Below the pieces are notes generated by a model. That model saw only the letters and a program-made list of their open reading frames with translations, was not told where the DNA came from and ran no database searches. Both the position numbers and the translations under genes were made by a program. A stretch of 51,214 nucleotides of DNA. Source: Polymorphobacter sp. (GTDB lineage Bacteria > Pseudomonadota > Alphaproteobacteria > Sphingomonadales > Sphingomonadaceae). The stretch covers positions 1 to 51,214 of the forward strand of contig NZ_JANYGL010000161.1 of NCBI RefSeq assembly GCF_025362435.1. The letters are read 5' to 3'. Shown in pieces: positions 17,593-25,319 of this stretch (position 1 is its first letter; the number at the start of each line of letters is the position of its first letter).

Positions 17593-19479
17593 ATGCTCGC
17601 CGATCTCGACTGGCTCGAACCCGTCGCGGACTTCCGTGTCCGCCTGAAGGCCGTCCGTGCGGCGATCGCCGATGGCACCGCCGACGAGGAGCAGCTTTAC
17701 GCGCTCGCGCTCGCTCGCCTCGACCTCAACCAGCTTGGCCAGCTCGCCGGCGCCGTCGCCTCATATATCGCCAACAACCCTGCCCCCGGTCCCTTGGCGC
17801 GCGTCCGGCTCGGGGTCATCGGCTCGGGCACTCTTGGCCTCGTCGAGCCCGCGATCGTCGCCAGCGCGCCACGGCACCGGGTCATCGCGACGGTGATCGG
17901 CGGTAACTACGGCAGTGCGATGCAGGACGCGATCGACCCCCAAAGCGCGCTGCGCTCTGCTGGGCTCGACCTTGCGCTGATCGCACTCGACCATCGGACG
18001 CTCGGGCTGGACCGGGCGCAGGCGACCGGCGACGCGGCGGCGGCGGCAGTCGACGCGGCGGCAGCGATGCTCGGCGCGATGGTCGACGGCCTTGCCGCCT
18101 CTGCCGCCGGCGGGGTCATGGTTGCGACGATCGTGCCGCCGGTCGAGCCGCTGTTCGGCAGCTTCGACGCGGTTGAGGCGGGGTCGGTCGCGGCGCAGGT
18201 CGCCGCGCTCAATTCGCGGCTTGCCGGGTGGGCCCGCGACAAGCGGATCGTCCTCGTCGACATCGCCCGGGTGGCGTCGTGGGTCGGTCTCGACCGCTGG
18301 CACGACGCCGGGCAATGGCATTCGGCGAAGCTGCCGTTCGACCCCGACCTGATCCCGCTTTACGCCGATGTCGTCGCGCGGACGGTTGCGGCGATCCGCG
18401 GGACGACGCGCAAGTGCCTCGTCCTCGACCTCGACAACACGCTGTGGGGTGGCGTTATCGGCGACGACGGGGTCGACGGCATCGCGCTCGGCCAGGGGTC
18501 GGCCAAGGGCGAGGCGTTCCTCGCGATCCAGCAGATGGCGCTCGGCCTGCGCCAGCGCGGCATCATCCTCGCAGTGTGCTCGAAGAACGACGACGACGTT
18601 GCCCGCATCCCCTTCCGCGACCACCCCGACATGCCGCTCAAGGAAGAACACATCGCGTCGTTCGTTGCCAACTGGGGCGACAAGGCGACCAACCTCCGCG
18701 CGATCGCATCGGCGCTCAACATCGGCCTCGACAGCCTCGTCTTCCTCGACGACAACCCGGTCGAGCGCGCGCAGGTCCGCCGCGAGCTGCCGATGGTCGC
18801 GGTTCCCGAGCTCCCCGCCGACCCGGCGCTTTATCCGCGAATCCTCCTTGGCGCGGGTTATTTCGAGGCGGTCGCCTTTGCGCAGGAGGATCGCGACCGC
18901 GCCGACCAGTATCGCGCCAACGCCGAACGCGCGGCATTCGCCGGCACCAGCGACATGGCAGGGTATCTGGCGTCGCTCGACATGGTCGCCGATTTCCGCC
19001 CGTTCGACGCGGTCAACCGCGCCCGGATCGCGCAGCTGATCAACAAGTCGAACCAGTTCAACCTGACGACGCGGCGCTATACCGAGGCGCAGGTCGCCGC
19101 ACTCGAAGCGGAGCCGACCAAGCTGACGATGCAGGTTCGCCTGACCGACCGCTTCGGCGACAACGGTATGATCTCGGTCATCGTCGTCGACCGCGCGACT
19201 TGGGAGATCGACACGTGGCTGATGAGCTGCCGCGTCCTCGGTCGGCGGATGGAGGAAGCGGTGCTCGCGCAGATCGCCGGTGCGGCGCGCTCCGCGGGAG
19301 CGACGGCGCTGACCGGGCGCTACATCCCGTCGGTCAAGAACAAGATGGTTGCCCAGCATTACGCCAAGCTTGGGTTCGAGCTCATTGAGCAAGGCGATAG
19401 CGGCGAGACGGTGTGGCGGCTCGACCTTGGCAGTTATGTCGCGCCCGACCTGCCGATGCACATCGTCGATGGGTCGTAG
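17593..19479 (+). CDS. FkbH-like HAD-IIIC enzyme, predicted ACP-loading glyceryltransferase/phosphatase
   Basis: A 628-residue, three-part protein. The N-terminal part (about 70-265) has the SGNH-like fold start seen in many FkbH-like proteins (RVRLGVIGSGT). A HAD-IIIC phosphatase domain follows, with DLDNTLWGG (D279 and D281 the catalytic aspartates), CSKND and FLDDNPVER. The C-terminal part (about 480-620) is GNAT-like and includes INKSNQFNLTTRRYT and SVKNKMVAQHYAKLGF. Characterised FkbH enzymes take 1,3-bisphosphoglycerate, remove phosphate and leave a glyceryl thioester on a carrier protein. The ACP gene directly upstream fits that reaction. Glyceryl is therefore the favoured substrate, but related hydroxyacyl units cannot be excluded. 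Family assignment is strong; substrate is inference. Confidence 0.9.
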   Translation: MLADLDWLEPVADFRVRLKAVRAAIADGTADEEQLYALALARLDLNQLGQLAGAVASYIANNPAPGPLARVRLGVIGSGTLGLVEPAIVASAPRHRVIATVIGGNYGSAMQDAIDPQSALRSAGLDLALIALDHRTLGLDRAQATGDAAAAAVDAAAAMLGAMVDGLAASAAGGVMVATIVPPVEPLFGSFDAVEAGSVAAQVAALNSRLAGWARDKRIVLVDIARVASWVGLDRWHDAGQWHSAKLPFDPDLIPLYADVVARTVAAIRGTTRKCLVLDLDNTLWGGVIGDDGVDGIALGQGSAKGEAFLAIQQMALGLRQRGIILAVCSKNDDDVARIPFRDHPDMPLKEEHIASFVANWGDKATNLRAIASALNIGLDSLVFLDDNPVERAQVRRELPMVAVPELPADPALYPRILLGAGYFEAVAFAQEDRDRADQYRANAERAAFAGTSDMAGYLASLDMVADFRPFDAVNRARIAQLINKSNQFNLTTRRYTEAQVAALEAEPTKLTMQVRLTDRFGDNGMISVIVVDRATWEIDTWLMSCRVLGRRMEEAVLAQIAGAARSAGATALTGRYIPSVKNKMVAQHYAKLGFELIEQGDSGETVWRLDLGSYVAPDLPMHIVDGS

Positions 19480-19485
19480 GTTGCG

Positions 19486-20574
19486 GTGACCCGGATCAAC
19501 TGGTCGGCCAAGCTGCTCGGAATCCTTGCGGCGGCGTTGTTCACCGCCGTGGCGGCGGCCGCGCTGCCCGACAACCCGTACCAGCGCTGGCAGCAGGTCG
19601 AGAACACGCTCTTCGCCAATGCGGCGTGGTCGTACGAGCGCATCCACTTCGATCCGCGCCCGGTCGACGTCGCGATCATCGGTCCGTCGCGGTCGCAGAT
19701 CGGGCTCAGCGCGCCGCGGATCGCGGAACGGCTGGCGGCGCTCGGGCAGCCGGCGACCGTCGCCAACATGTCGGTGATCGAGAGCGGGCGGAACCTCGAA
19801 TGGGCGATCGCCGACGAGCTGTTCAAGGTTAAGCACCCGAAATTGCTCATTATCCTTGTAGGCGAGACGCCGAACCGCTGGGGACATCCGGGGTTTAAGT
19901 ACGTCGCGCCCGCCGCCGCGATCGCATGGCCGCCGCAACCGTTCCTGCACAACTCGCTCTATGACATCACCTATCTCCCGTTCCGCCAGATGCGGCTGTT
20001 CGCGGCGTCGCTGTTCCCCGAGACCTTCGGGCTGCGCACCCGCTTCGACCCGGCGCGCTACGCGGCGCTGCCGACCGACTTCACCACCAGCCAGGTGCTG
20101 ACCGACGGCAAGCTGATCGACATGGACGTCGCGCATTCGCCCGACGAGCTGCGGGCCGAAGCGCGCGCGTTCGCGGCGACCCAGCAGGCGTCGCTGATCC
20201 CGCCGGCGCTGGCGCCGGTGATCGAGGCCGATGATCCGGTCTATGTCGGGGCGATGGCCCGGCTTGCGGCGGCGCACAACACGCGGGTGCTGTTCGTCTT
20301 CCTCCCTGAATTCGGCGGAGCGACGACGATCGAGGGCCAAGATTTTTATGCAAAATTCGGCCCGGTCGAGAATTACGGCGACCTCGCACGCGATCCGGGC
20401 ATGTTCCAAAGCTTCGCCCATCTCAATCGCCGCGGCGCGCTGGTCGCCAGCGACCGGGTCGCCGCCGCAGCTGCGCCGCTGCTTGCCGCCGCCACGCGCG
20501 ACCGCTACGCGCCGACGACAGGTGGTGGTCTGGTCGACCAGCGCAGCCGGCGGTACCCGGCCGGAGCAGACTGA
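19486..20574 (+). CDS. SGNH-like periplasmic protein, copy 1 (DltD/AlgJ-like role inferred)
   Basis: A 362-residue protein from a GTG start. It has an N-terminal signal anchor (about 8-27) and then an extracytoplasmic domain. GPSRS (66-70) has the look of an SGNH-hydrolase block I with S68 as nucleophile, and HLNRRG (H312) that of block V. It is a paralogue of the gene two positions downstream; both share LPDNPYQR at residues 27-34 and the same spacing of motifs. Here the Asp expected three residues before the block V His is Ser (S309), while the second copy keeps Asp, so this copy may be catalytically impaired or act as a partner. Its place beside an MBOAT gene parallels DltD and AlgJ/AlgX. 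Confidence 0.7.
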   Translation: MTRINWSAKLLGILAAALFTAVAAAALPDNPYQRWQQVENTLFANAAWSYERIHFDPRPVDVAIIGPSRSQIGLSAPRIAERLAALGQPATVANMSVIESGRNLEWAIADELFKVKHPKLLIILVGETPNRWGHPGFKYVAPAAAIAWPPQPFLHNSLYDITYLPFRQMRLFAASLFPETFGLRTRFDPARYAALPTDFTTSQVLTDGKLIDMDVAHSPDELRAEARAFAATQQASLIPPALAPVIEADDPVYVGAMARLAAAHNTRVLFVFLPEFGGATTIEGQDFYAKFGPVENYGDLARDPGMFQSFAHLNRRGALVASDRVAAAAAPLLAAATRDRYAPTTGGGLVDQRSRRYPAGAD

Positions 20575-20580
20575 CGCGCG

Positions 20581-22164
20581 ATGCTGTTCAATAGTTTCGT
20601 CTTCATCTTCGGCTTCCTGCCGCTCGCGCTGATCGCCTTCTACGCGAGCGGGCGGTGGGTCGGGCGCGGCGCCGCTGCGGTCGTGCTGTCGCTCGCCAGC
20701 TTGATCTTCTACGCGTGGTGGCGACCGCAGGACCTGCCGATCCTGCTGTTCGCGATCGTCTTCAACTACATCGTCGGCGGAATAATCCAGCGGGTGCGGG
20801 CGCGTGACCAGATGGTCGCAGTCAAGCTGTGGCTGACGCTCGGGCTGCTCGTCGACCTCGGTCTGCTCGGCTATTATAAATACGCGAATTTCGTCGTCGA
20901 AAACGTCGCCGCCGCGACCGGATCAGATTTCACCCTCCACCATATCGTCCTGCCGCTGGCGATTTCGTTCTTCACCTTCCAGAAAATCGCCTACCTCGTC
21001 GACTCGTCGCATGGCATCGTCAAGGACACCGGTCCGGTCGAGTTCGGCCTATTCGCCTCGTTCTTCCCGCAGCTCCTCGCCGGGCCGATCGTCCATTATT
21101 CAGAGATCATCCCCCAACTAAGGGCGCCGCAATTCACCCGGCTGCTGACGCGCAACCTCGTCATCGGCCTCGTCATCTTTGCGATCGGCCTGTTCAAGAA
21201 GACCGTCATTGCCGACACGCTGGCGAGCTTCGCCAACCCGATGTTCGCCCACGCGCAGGTTCCCGGCGGCTATGTCGGCGGCGGGCCGTATGACCTCGCG
21301 CGCGGCTGGACCGTGGCGGTGACGTACACGCTCCAATTGTACATGGACTTCTCGGGCTATTCCGACATGGCGATCGGGCTCGCGCGTATGTTTGGGGTCA
21401 AGCTGCCGCTCAACTTCCACTCGCCGCTGCGCGCAGCCAGCATCATCGATTACTGGCGCCGCTGGCACATGACGCTCCAGCGCTTCCTGCTCGCCTATCT
21501 CTACCAGCCGATCGCGTTGCCGATGAACCGCTGGGCGGCCGAGCGCGGGCTGACCGGGTGGAGCGCGTTCGCCGCCGGGATCGCGGTGCCGACGCTGATC
21601 ACCTTCGTCCTGATCGGAGTGTGGCACGGGGCGGGCTGGACCTTCGTCGTCTTTGGCGTGATGCACGCGCTGTACGTGCTGGTGAACGAGATCTGGCGCG
21701 AGCGCCGCAAGCAGGCGAACCGCCGCCGCCGCAAGGCGAAGCTGGCGCCGCGCGTCATCGGCCGCGGCGAAATCATCTCCTATCACGTCATCACGCTGAT
21801 CTGCGTCGCCTTCGCCAACGTCGTCTTCCGCGCGATCAGCCTTGGCGACGCCGCCACGGTGACGCGGGCAATGGCCGGGTTCGACGGGATCGGCACGCTG
21901 TCGGCGGCGGTGCTGCCCGCCGATCTCGCGGTGACGATCGTCCTCAGCATCGCCCTCGTCGCGCTGTTCCCCAACGCGCAGCAGATCATGGCGGCGTACC
22001 GCCCGGCGGTGAACTTCGCCGAATGGCGCGGCGTCAACCACCCGCCGCTGATGTGGCGCTGGCGGCCGAATACCCTGGGGATCGTCTTCGCCGGCGTCGT
22101 GCTGTTCGCCGGCATCATGTTCGTCCAGCGTGGTGCCGCCGTGTTCCTCTACTTCAACTTCTAG
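20581..22164 (+). CDS. MBOAT family membrane acyltransferase (AlgI/DltB-like)
   Basis: A 527-residue polytopic inner-membrane protein of the membrane-bound O-acyltransferase family. Family landmarks are the start LFNSFVFIFGFLPLAL, the LPLAISFFTFQKIAYLVD stretch, FFPQLLAGPIVHY, DFSGYSDMAIGLARMFG, YWRRWHMTL and the conserved histidine in GVWHGAGWTF (H349). In AlgI and DltB systems this protein passes an acyl group across the membrane to extracytoplasmic glycans. It sits between two SGNH-like paralogues and downstream of a carrier protein and its loading enzyme, so I infer the acyl donor is the thioester of that carrier, as with DltC. It has normal length and is in operon with its neighbours (6- and 12-base gaps). 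Confidence 0.93.
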   Translation: MLFNSFVFIFGFLPLALIAFYASGRWVGRGAAAVVLSLASLIFYAWWRPQDLPILLFAIVFNYIVGGIIQRVRARDQMVAVKLWLTLGLLVDLGLLGYYKYANFVVENVAAATGSDFTLHHIVLPLAISFFTFQKIAYLVDSSHGIVKDTGPVEFGLFASFFPQLLAGPIVHYSEIIPQLRAPQFTRLLTRNLVIGLVIFAIGLFKKTVIADTLASFANPMFAHAQVPGGYVGGGPYDLARGWTVAVTYTLQLYMDFSGYSDMAIGLARMFGVKLPLNFHSPLRAASIIDYWRRWHMTLQRFLLAYLYQPIALPMNRWAAERGLTGWSAFAAGIAVPTLITFVLIGVWHGAGWTFVVFGVMHALYVLVNEIWRERRKQANRRRRKAKLAPRVIGRGEIISYHVITLICVAFANVVFRAISLGDAATVTRAMAGFDGIGTLSAAVLPADLAVTIVLSIALVALFPNAQQIMAAYRPAVNFAEWRGVNHPPLMWRWRPNTLGIVFAGVVLFAGIMFVQRGAAVFLYFNF

Positions 22165-22176
22165 GGGACGCTGGGC

Positions 22177-23214
22177 GTGCGCCGTCTCGACTGGAGCAAG
22201 ACCGGACTGGCGATCCTCGCCACAGTCGTGCTCGCGGGTGCCGCTGCCGCCGCATTGCCCGACAACCCTTACCAGCGCTTCAGCACGCTCGAGAACACGA
22301 TCCAGAAACGCGCGCGCTGGATCTACGAGCGGATCCACTACGACCCCGCCCCGATCGACGTCGCGGTGGTTGGCCCATCGCGATCTGGCGCCGCGGTCGA
22401 CTCGCCGCTGCTCCAGGCCGATCTCGCCGCGCTCGGCCGCAAGCTCGACACCGTCAATTTCTCGCTCGCCGAAAATGGTCGCGATCTCCACTGGGTCATC
22501 GTCCAGGAGATGCTCGCGGCCAAGTCGCCGAAGCTGGTCGTGATCGGGGTGATCGAGAAGCCCGGGCGCTACGGCCACCCCGCGTACAAGTACGTCGCTC
22601 CCGCCGCCGACGTCGTCGACCCAGCGTTCGTCGGCAACGTCGATTATCCGGCGAACCTGCTATACCTGCCGTTCCGCCAGCTCCGGTTGCTCGCCGCCCA
22701 AGCCTTTCCGGCGGTCTTCGACTTGCCGGCAAAGTTCGATCCGAAGCGCTACGCCGGGACCAACCCCGGGCGGCCATTGAGTTTCGTCGTCGCCGCCGGC
22801 GTCGAGCCCGACCACGAGGAGCCGCTGACCAAGCCCGCGCTCGTTGCTCAGGTCCGGCGCTACGAGGCCGGGGTCCACCCGCCGGTCCTCGGCGACCGTT
22901 TCGCCGATATCGAGTTCGGCGATGAACGGACTTACATCGCGCGAATGGCGACACTGGCACGCCAACGCGGAATTCGCGTCGCATTCCTCTTCCTGCCTTA
23001 TTATACGGGTCCGCATGTCATTCAGGAGCGTGCCTTTTATGAGCGTTACGGTCCGATCATCGACGCGTCGTTCCTGTCGGATCACGATGACTATTACGCC
23101 GACGCTGCGCACCTCAACCGCCGCGGGGCGGCGGTCTTGACCAACTGGCTGGCGCCGCGGATCGCCGCGCTCGTTCCCGAGCCGCGATCGCCAGCTGCGA
23201 AGACCGCGTCATGA
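22177..23214 (+). CDS. SGNH-like periplasmic protein, copy 2 (DltD/AlgJ-like role inferred)
   Basis: A 345-residue paralogue of the protein encoded upstream of the MBOAT gene, also from a GTG start. It has an N-terminal signal anchor (about 8-26), GPSRS (66-70) as likely block I, and DAAHLNRRG with D309 and H312 as block V, so the Ser-Asp-His set appears complete. Other shared segments are LPDNPYQRF and YERIHYDPAP near the N-terminus and YKYVAPAAD in the middle. The two copies flank the acyltransferase, suggesting duplication followed by specialisation. Its last four bases overlap the VOC start (ATGA), so the two are translationally coupled. It probably completes acyl transfer to the glycan in the periplasm. 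Confidence 0.75.
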   Translation: MRRLDWSKTGLAILATVVLAGAAAAALPDNPYQRFSTLENTIQKRARWIYERIHYDPAPIDVAVVGPSRSGAAVDSPLLQADLAALGRKLDTVNFSLAENGRDLHWVIVQEMLAAKSPKLVVIGVIEKPGRYGHPAYKYVAPAADVVDPAFVGNVDYPANLLYLPFRQLRLLAAQAFPAVFDLPAKFDPKRYAGTNPGRPLSFVVAAGVEPDHEEPLTKPALVAQVRRYEAGVHPPVLGDRFADIEFGDERTYIARMATLARQRGIRVAFLFLPYYTGPHVIQERAFYERYGPIIDASFLSDHDDYYADAAHLNRRGAAVLTNWLAPRIAALVPEPRSPAAKTAS

Positions 23215-23618
23215 CGCTCGACCGACCAGTGCTGCACCATGTCGGGATCGTCGTTCCCGATGAGGCCGAGGCGGCGGCGCAGATGGCAATCCTTGGCCTG
23301 CACGAGGATTATCGCGGCTACGTCCCTGAATTCGGCGCATTATGCATCTTCGTCGCCGGCAACGGCGCCTCGCCGGTCGAATTCGTCATCCCCGACGAGG
23401 GAACGGTCCTCGCCAAGTTCAACAAGGGGATGGGCGGCCTGCATCACCTCGCCTACGTAGTAGCCAGCCTCGATGAAAAAGCAGCCGAACTCGAGGCGGC
23501 GGGAATGCGGCTGCTCGAAGCAAAGCACGTCAAGGGAGCGGGCGCTTTCTACTGCAATTTCCTCAGCCCGATCTACACCCGCGGGCTGACCATTGAATAT
23601 ATCGAGTTGGTCGGTTGA
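23211..23618 (+). CDS. VOC superfamily protein (glyoxalase/methylmalonyl-CoA epimerase-like)
   Basis: A 135-residue protein with the two beta-alpha-beta-beta-beta units of the vicinal oxygen chelate fold. Candidate metal ligands are in LHHVGIVV (H9/H10), VEFV (E57), GLHHLAYV (H78/H79) and IEYIEL (E129/E132), the His/Glu pattern of glyoxalase I and methylmalonyl-CoA epimerase. It lacks a signal peptide, so it is cytoplasmic. Being coupled by ATGA overlap to the second SGNH-like gene, it probably belongs to the same acyl-modification pathway, perhaps acting on the hydroxyacyl precursor or carrier-bound unit as an epimerase or isomerase. No specific reaction can be read from the sequence. Confidence 0.85.
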   Translation: MTLDRPVLHHVGIVVPDEAEAAAQMAILGLHEDYRGYVPEFGALCIFVAGNGASPVEFVIPDEGTVLAKFNKGMGGLHHLAYVVASLDEKAAELEAAGMRLLEAKHVKGAGAFYCNFLSPIYTRGLTIEYIELVG

Positions 23619-23687
23619 TAGTCTCACGTCCTTCGCATCGATCCGACAATCCGTGCCGCGCCGCATTGTGCGGGTCAGGCGCACGGC

Positions 23688-25319
23688 ATGGCTAATTCGT
23701 CCCCGACCTACCTACCGACCTACTCGAGCCGTCCGGTCGACACGAGCCGGGGGCGTCGTGCGCTGATCGTGCTGTCGCGAATCCTGCTTGCGGCTGGCTA
23801 CGGTGTCATGGTCGTCCTGTTGCCGCCGAAGATGCTGTTCGTCCTGGCCCTGCCGATCGCGGCGATGTTGCTGGTGACGTTGTGGATGCTGCCCGATCGC
23901 GCGACATTCCCGCTTGCGTCGCTCGAGCGCGTGTTCCCGGTCTACATCGTGCTGAACATCGTCTGGCCGGTCTATATCGCCGTCGCCCTGCCGGGGCTGC
24001 CGTGGCTCACCCCGACCCGAATGGTGTTGTTCGTCCAGTCGTTCCTGCTGGTGTACAGTTTCGCGACGTCGAGCGACCTGCGCCAGTATATCGGCAAGGT
24101 CGCGCAATCATCGAAGTGGTTCTGGCTGAGCTTCCTGTTCTGGGAGGCGATGCAGGTCATCACCCTGCCGCTGTCGCGAACCCCGGCGACGTCGGCAAAG
24201 ATGCTCGTCGACAATCAGCTTTCATTCGTCGGCGTCTTCTTTCTCGGTTGCCTGATCTTCAGCCGGAAAGGCTGGGCGACGTGGCTGTCGAGCACGCTGA
24301 TCATCCTCGCCCTGATCAGTTCCGCCAATGGCTTCCTCGAGTTGCACCTCGGCTATCCGCCATGGGCGAACCACATCCCGAGCTTCATGCGCGCCGACGA
24401 GTCGGTCATGGCGGTTGTTCTGGGGGCTCAGGCGCGCACCGCCGACGGCCTCTACCGCGTCCACGGGCAGTTCCCGCTGAGCTTGGTGATGGCCGAATAC
24501 CTGGCCCTGTCGCTCCCGTTCGTCGTCCATCTGATCGTGACCAGCCCAGGCTTCGCGCGGCGAACACTGTTGGTTCTCGCGCTGGTCTTCATCATGTCGG
24601 CGATCCTGATCACCCAGTCGCGGCTCGGCCTCGTCGGCGCGATGGTCGCCTTCGCCGCCTATCCGCTGATGTGGGCGTACCGCGTCTGGCGCGGTGGCAA
24701 CAGCGGGATGCTCGGGCCGGCGCTGCTGTTCGGCGCGCCGGTTGGGGTAGTTCTCCTGCTCGGCGTCGTGATGAGCAGCCACACACTGTCGAATCGCATT
24801 CTCGGCGGCGGGGCGCAGAGTGCGAGCAACGAAGCACGCAAGGTGCAGCGCGAGATGACGGTCCCGAGGGTGCTGCACAACCCGATCGGCTATGGGTTGG
24901 GAAATAGCGGGACGGTCCTCGGTTATGCCAATCCCGGAGGCTTCCTGACGATCGACAGCGGGCTGTTGACGACGGTTCTCGATCTCGGCGTCGTCGGCGT
25001 CGTGGCCTTTTTCGGGCTTTTGCTCGCAGCGGCGAAGGAAGGCATCGGCGTCTATCTGCGCACGACCGATCGCGAACTGGGCCTTGCTGCGCCGGCTGCG
25101 ATCTCGATCCTCATATTCGTCGTGATCCGGTTCGTGCTTTCACAGGAAAACGACTTCCCGCTCGCTTTCCTCATCCTCGGCATGATCATGGGCCTCGTCG
25201 CTCGCGAACGCGCTAGCCGTGGAGAATTTGCTCCGGTCGGGCGACTGGCGGCCGACCCGGCTCAGGATACTCCCATTCCGCTCGCCGCGGCGGCGAGCGT
25301 GGCGCGCATCGCCGGCTGA
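23688..25319 (+). CDS. O-antigen polymerase/ligase-like (Wzy/WaaL superfamily) membrane protein
   Basis: A 543-residue protein with about eleven to twelve hydrophobic segments and one long periplasmic region (about 215-275), the topology of Wzy polymerases and WaaL ligases. The Wzy_C-type region includes TQSRLGLVGAMVAF and, further on, HNPIGYGLGNSG followed by the DSGLLTTVLDLG stretch, both typical of O-antigen ligase-like proteins. It follows the VOC gene after 69 bases on the same strand. It probably polymerises or ligates the polysaccharide that the upstream enzymes decorate. Polymerase and ligase cannot be told apart from sequence alone. Its last 58 bases overlap the 3' end of the convergent ccmI gene. 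Confidence 0.8.
   Translation: MANSSPTYLPTYSSRPVDTSRGRRALIVLSRILLAAGYGVMVVLLPPKMLFVLALPIAAMLLVTLWMLPDRATFPLASLERVFPVYIVLNIVWPVYIAVALPGLPWLTPTRMVLFVQSFLLVYSFATSSDLRQYIGKVAQSSKWFWLSFLFWEAMQVITLPLSRTPATSAKMLVDNQLSFVGVFFLGCLIFSRKGWATWLSSTLIILALISSANGFLELHLGYPPWANHIPSFMRADESVMAVVLGAQARTADGLYRVHGQFPLSLVMAEYLALSLPFVVHLIVTSPGFARRTLLVLALVFIMSAILITQSRLGLVGAMVAFAAYPLMWAYRVWRGGNSGMLGPALLFGAPVGVVLLLGVVMSSHTLSNRILGGGAQSASNEARKVQREMTVPRVLHNPIGYGLGNSGTVLGYANPGGFLTIDSGLLTTVLDLGVVGVVAFFGLLLAAAKEGIGVYLRTTDRELGLAAPAAISILIFVVIRFVLSQENDFPLAFLILGMIMGLVARERASRGEFAPVGRLAADPAQDTPIPLAAAASVARIAG

Noticed and set aside
22130-22925. Alternative long plus-strand frames through the MBOAT and second SGNH-like genes
   Set aside because: They are out of frame with recognised domains and show the Arg/Pro/Ser-rich composition of shadows.
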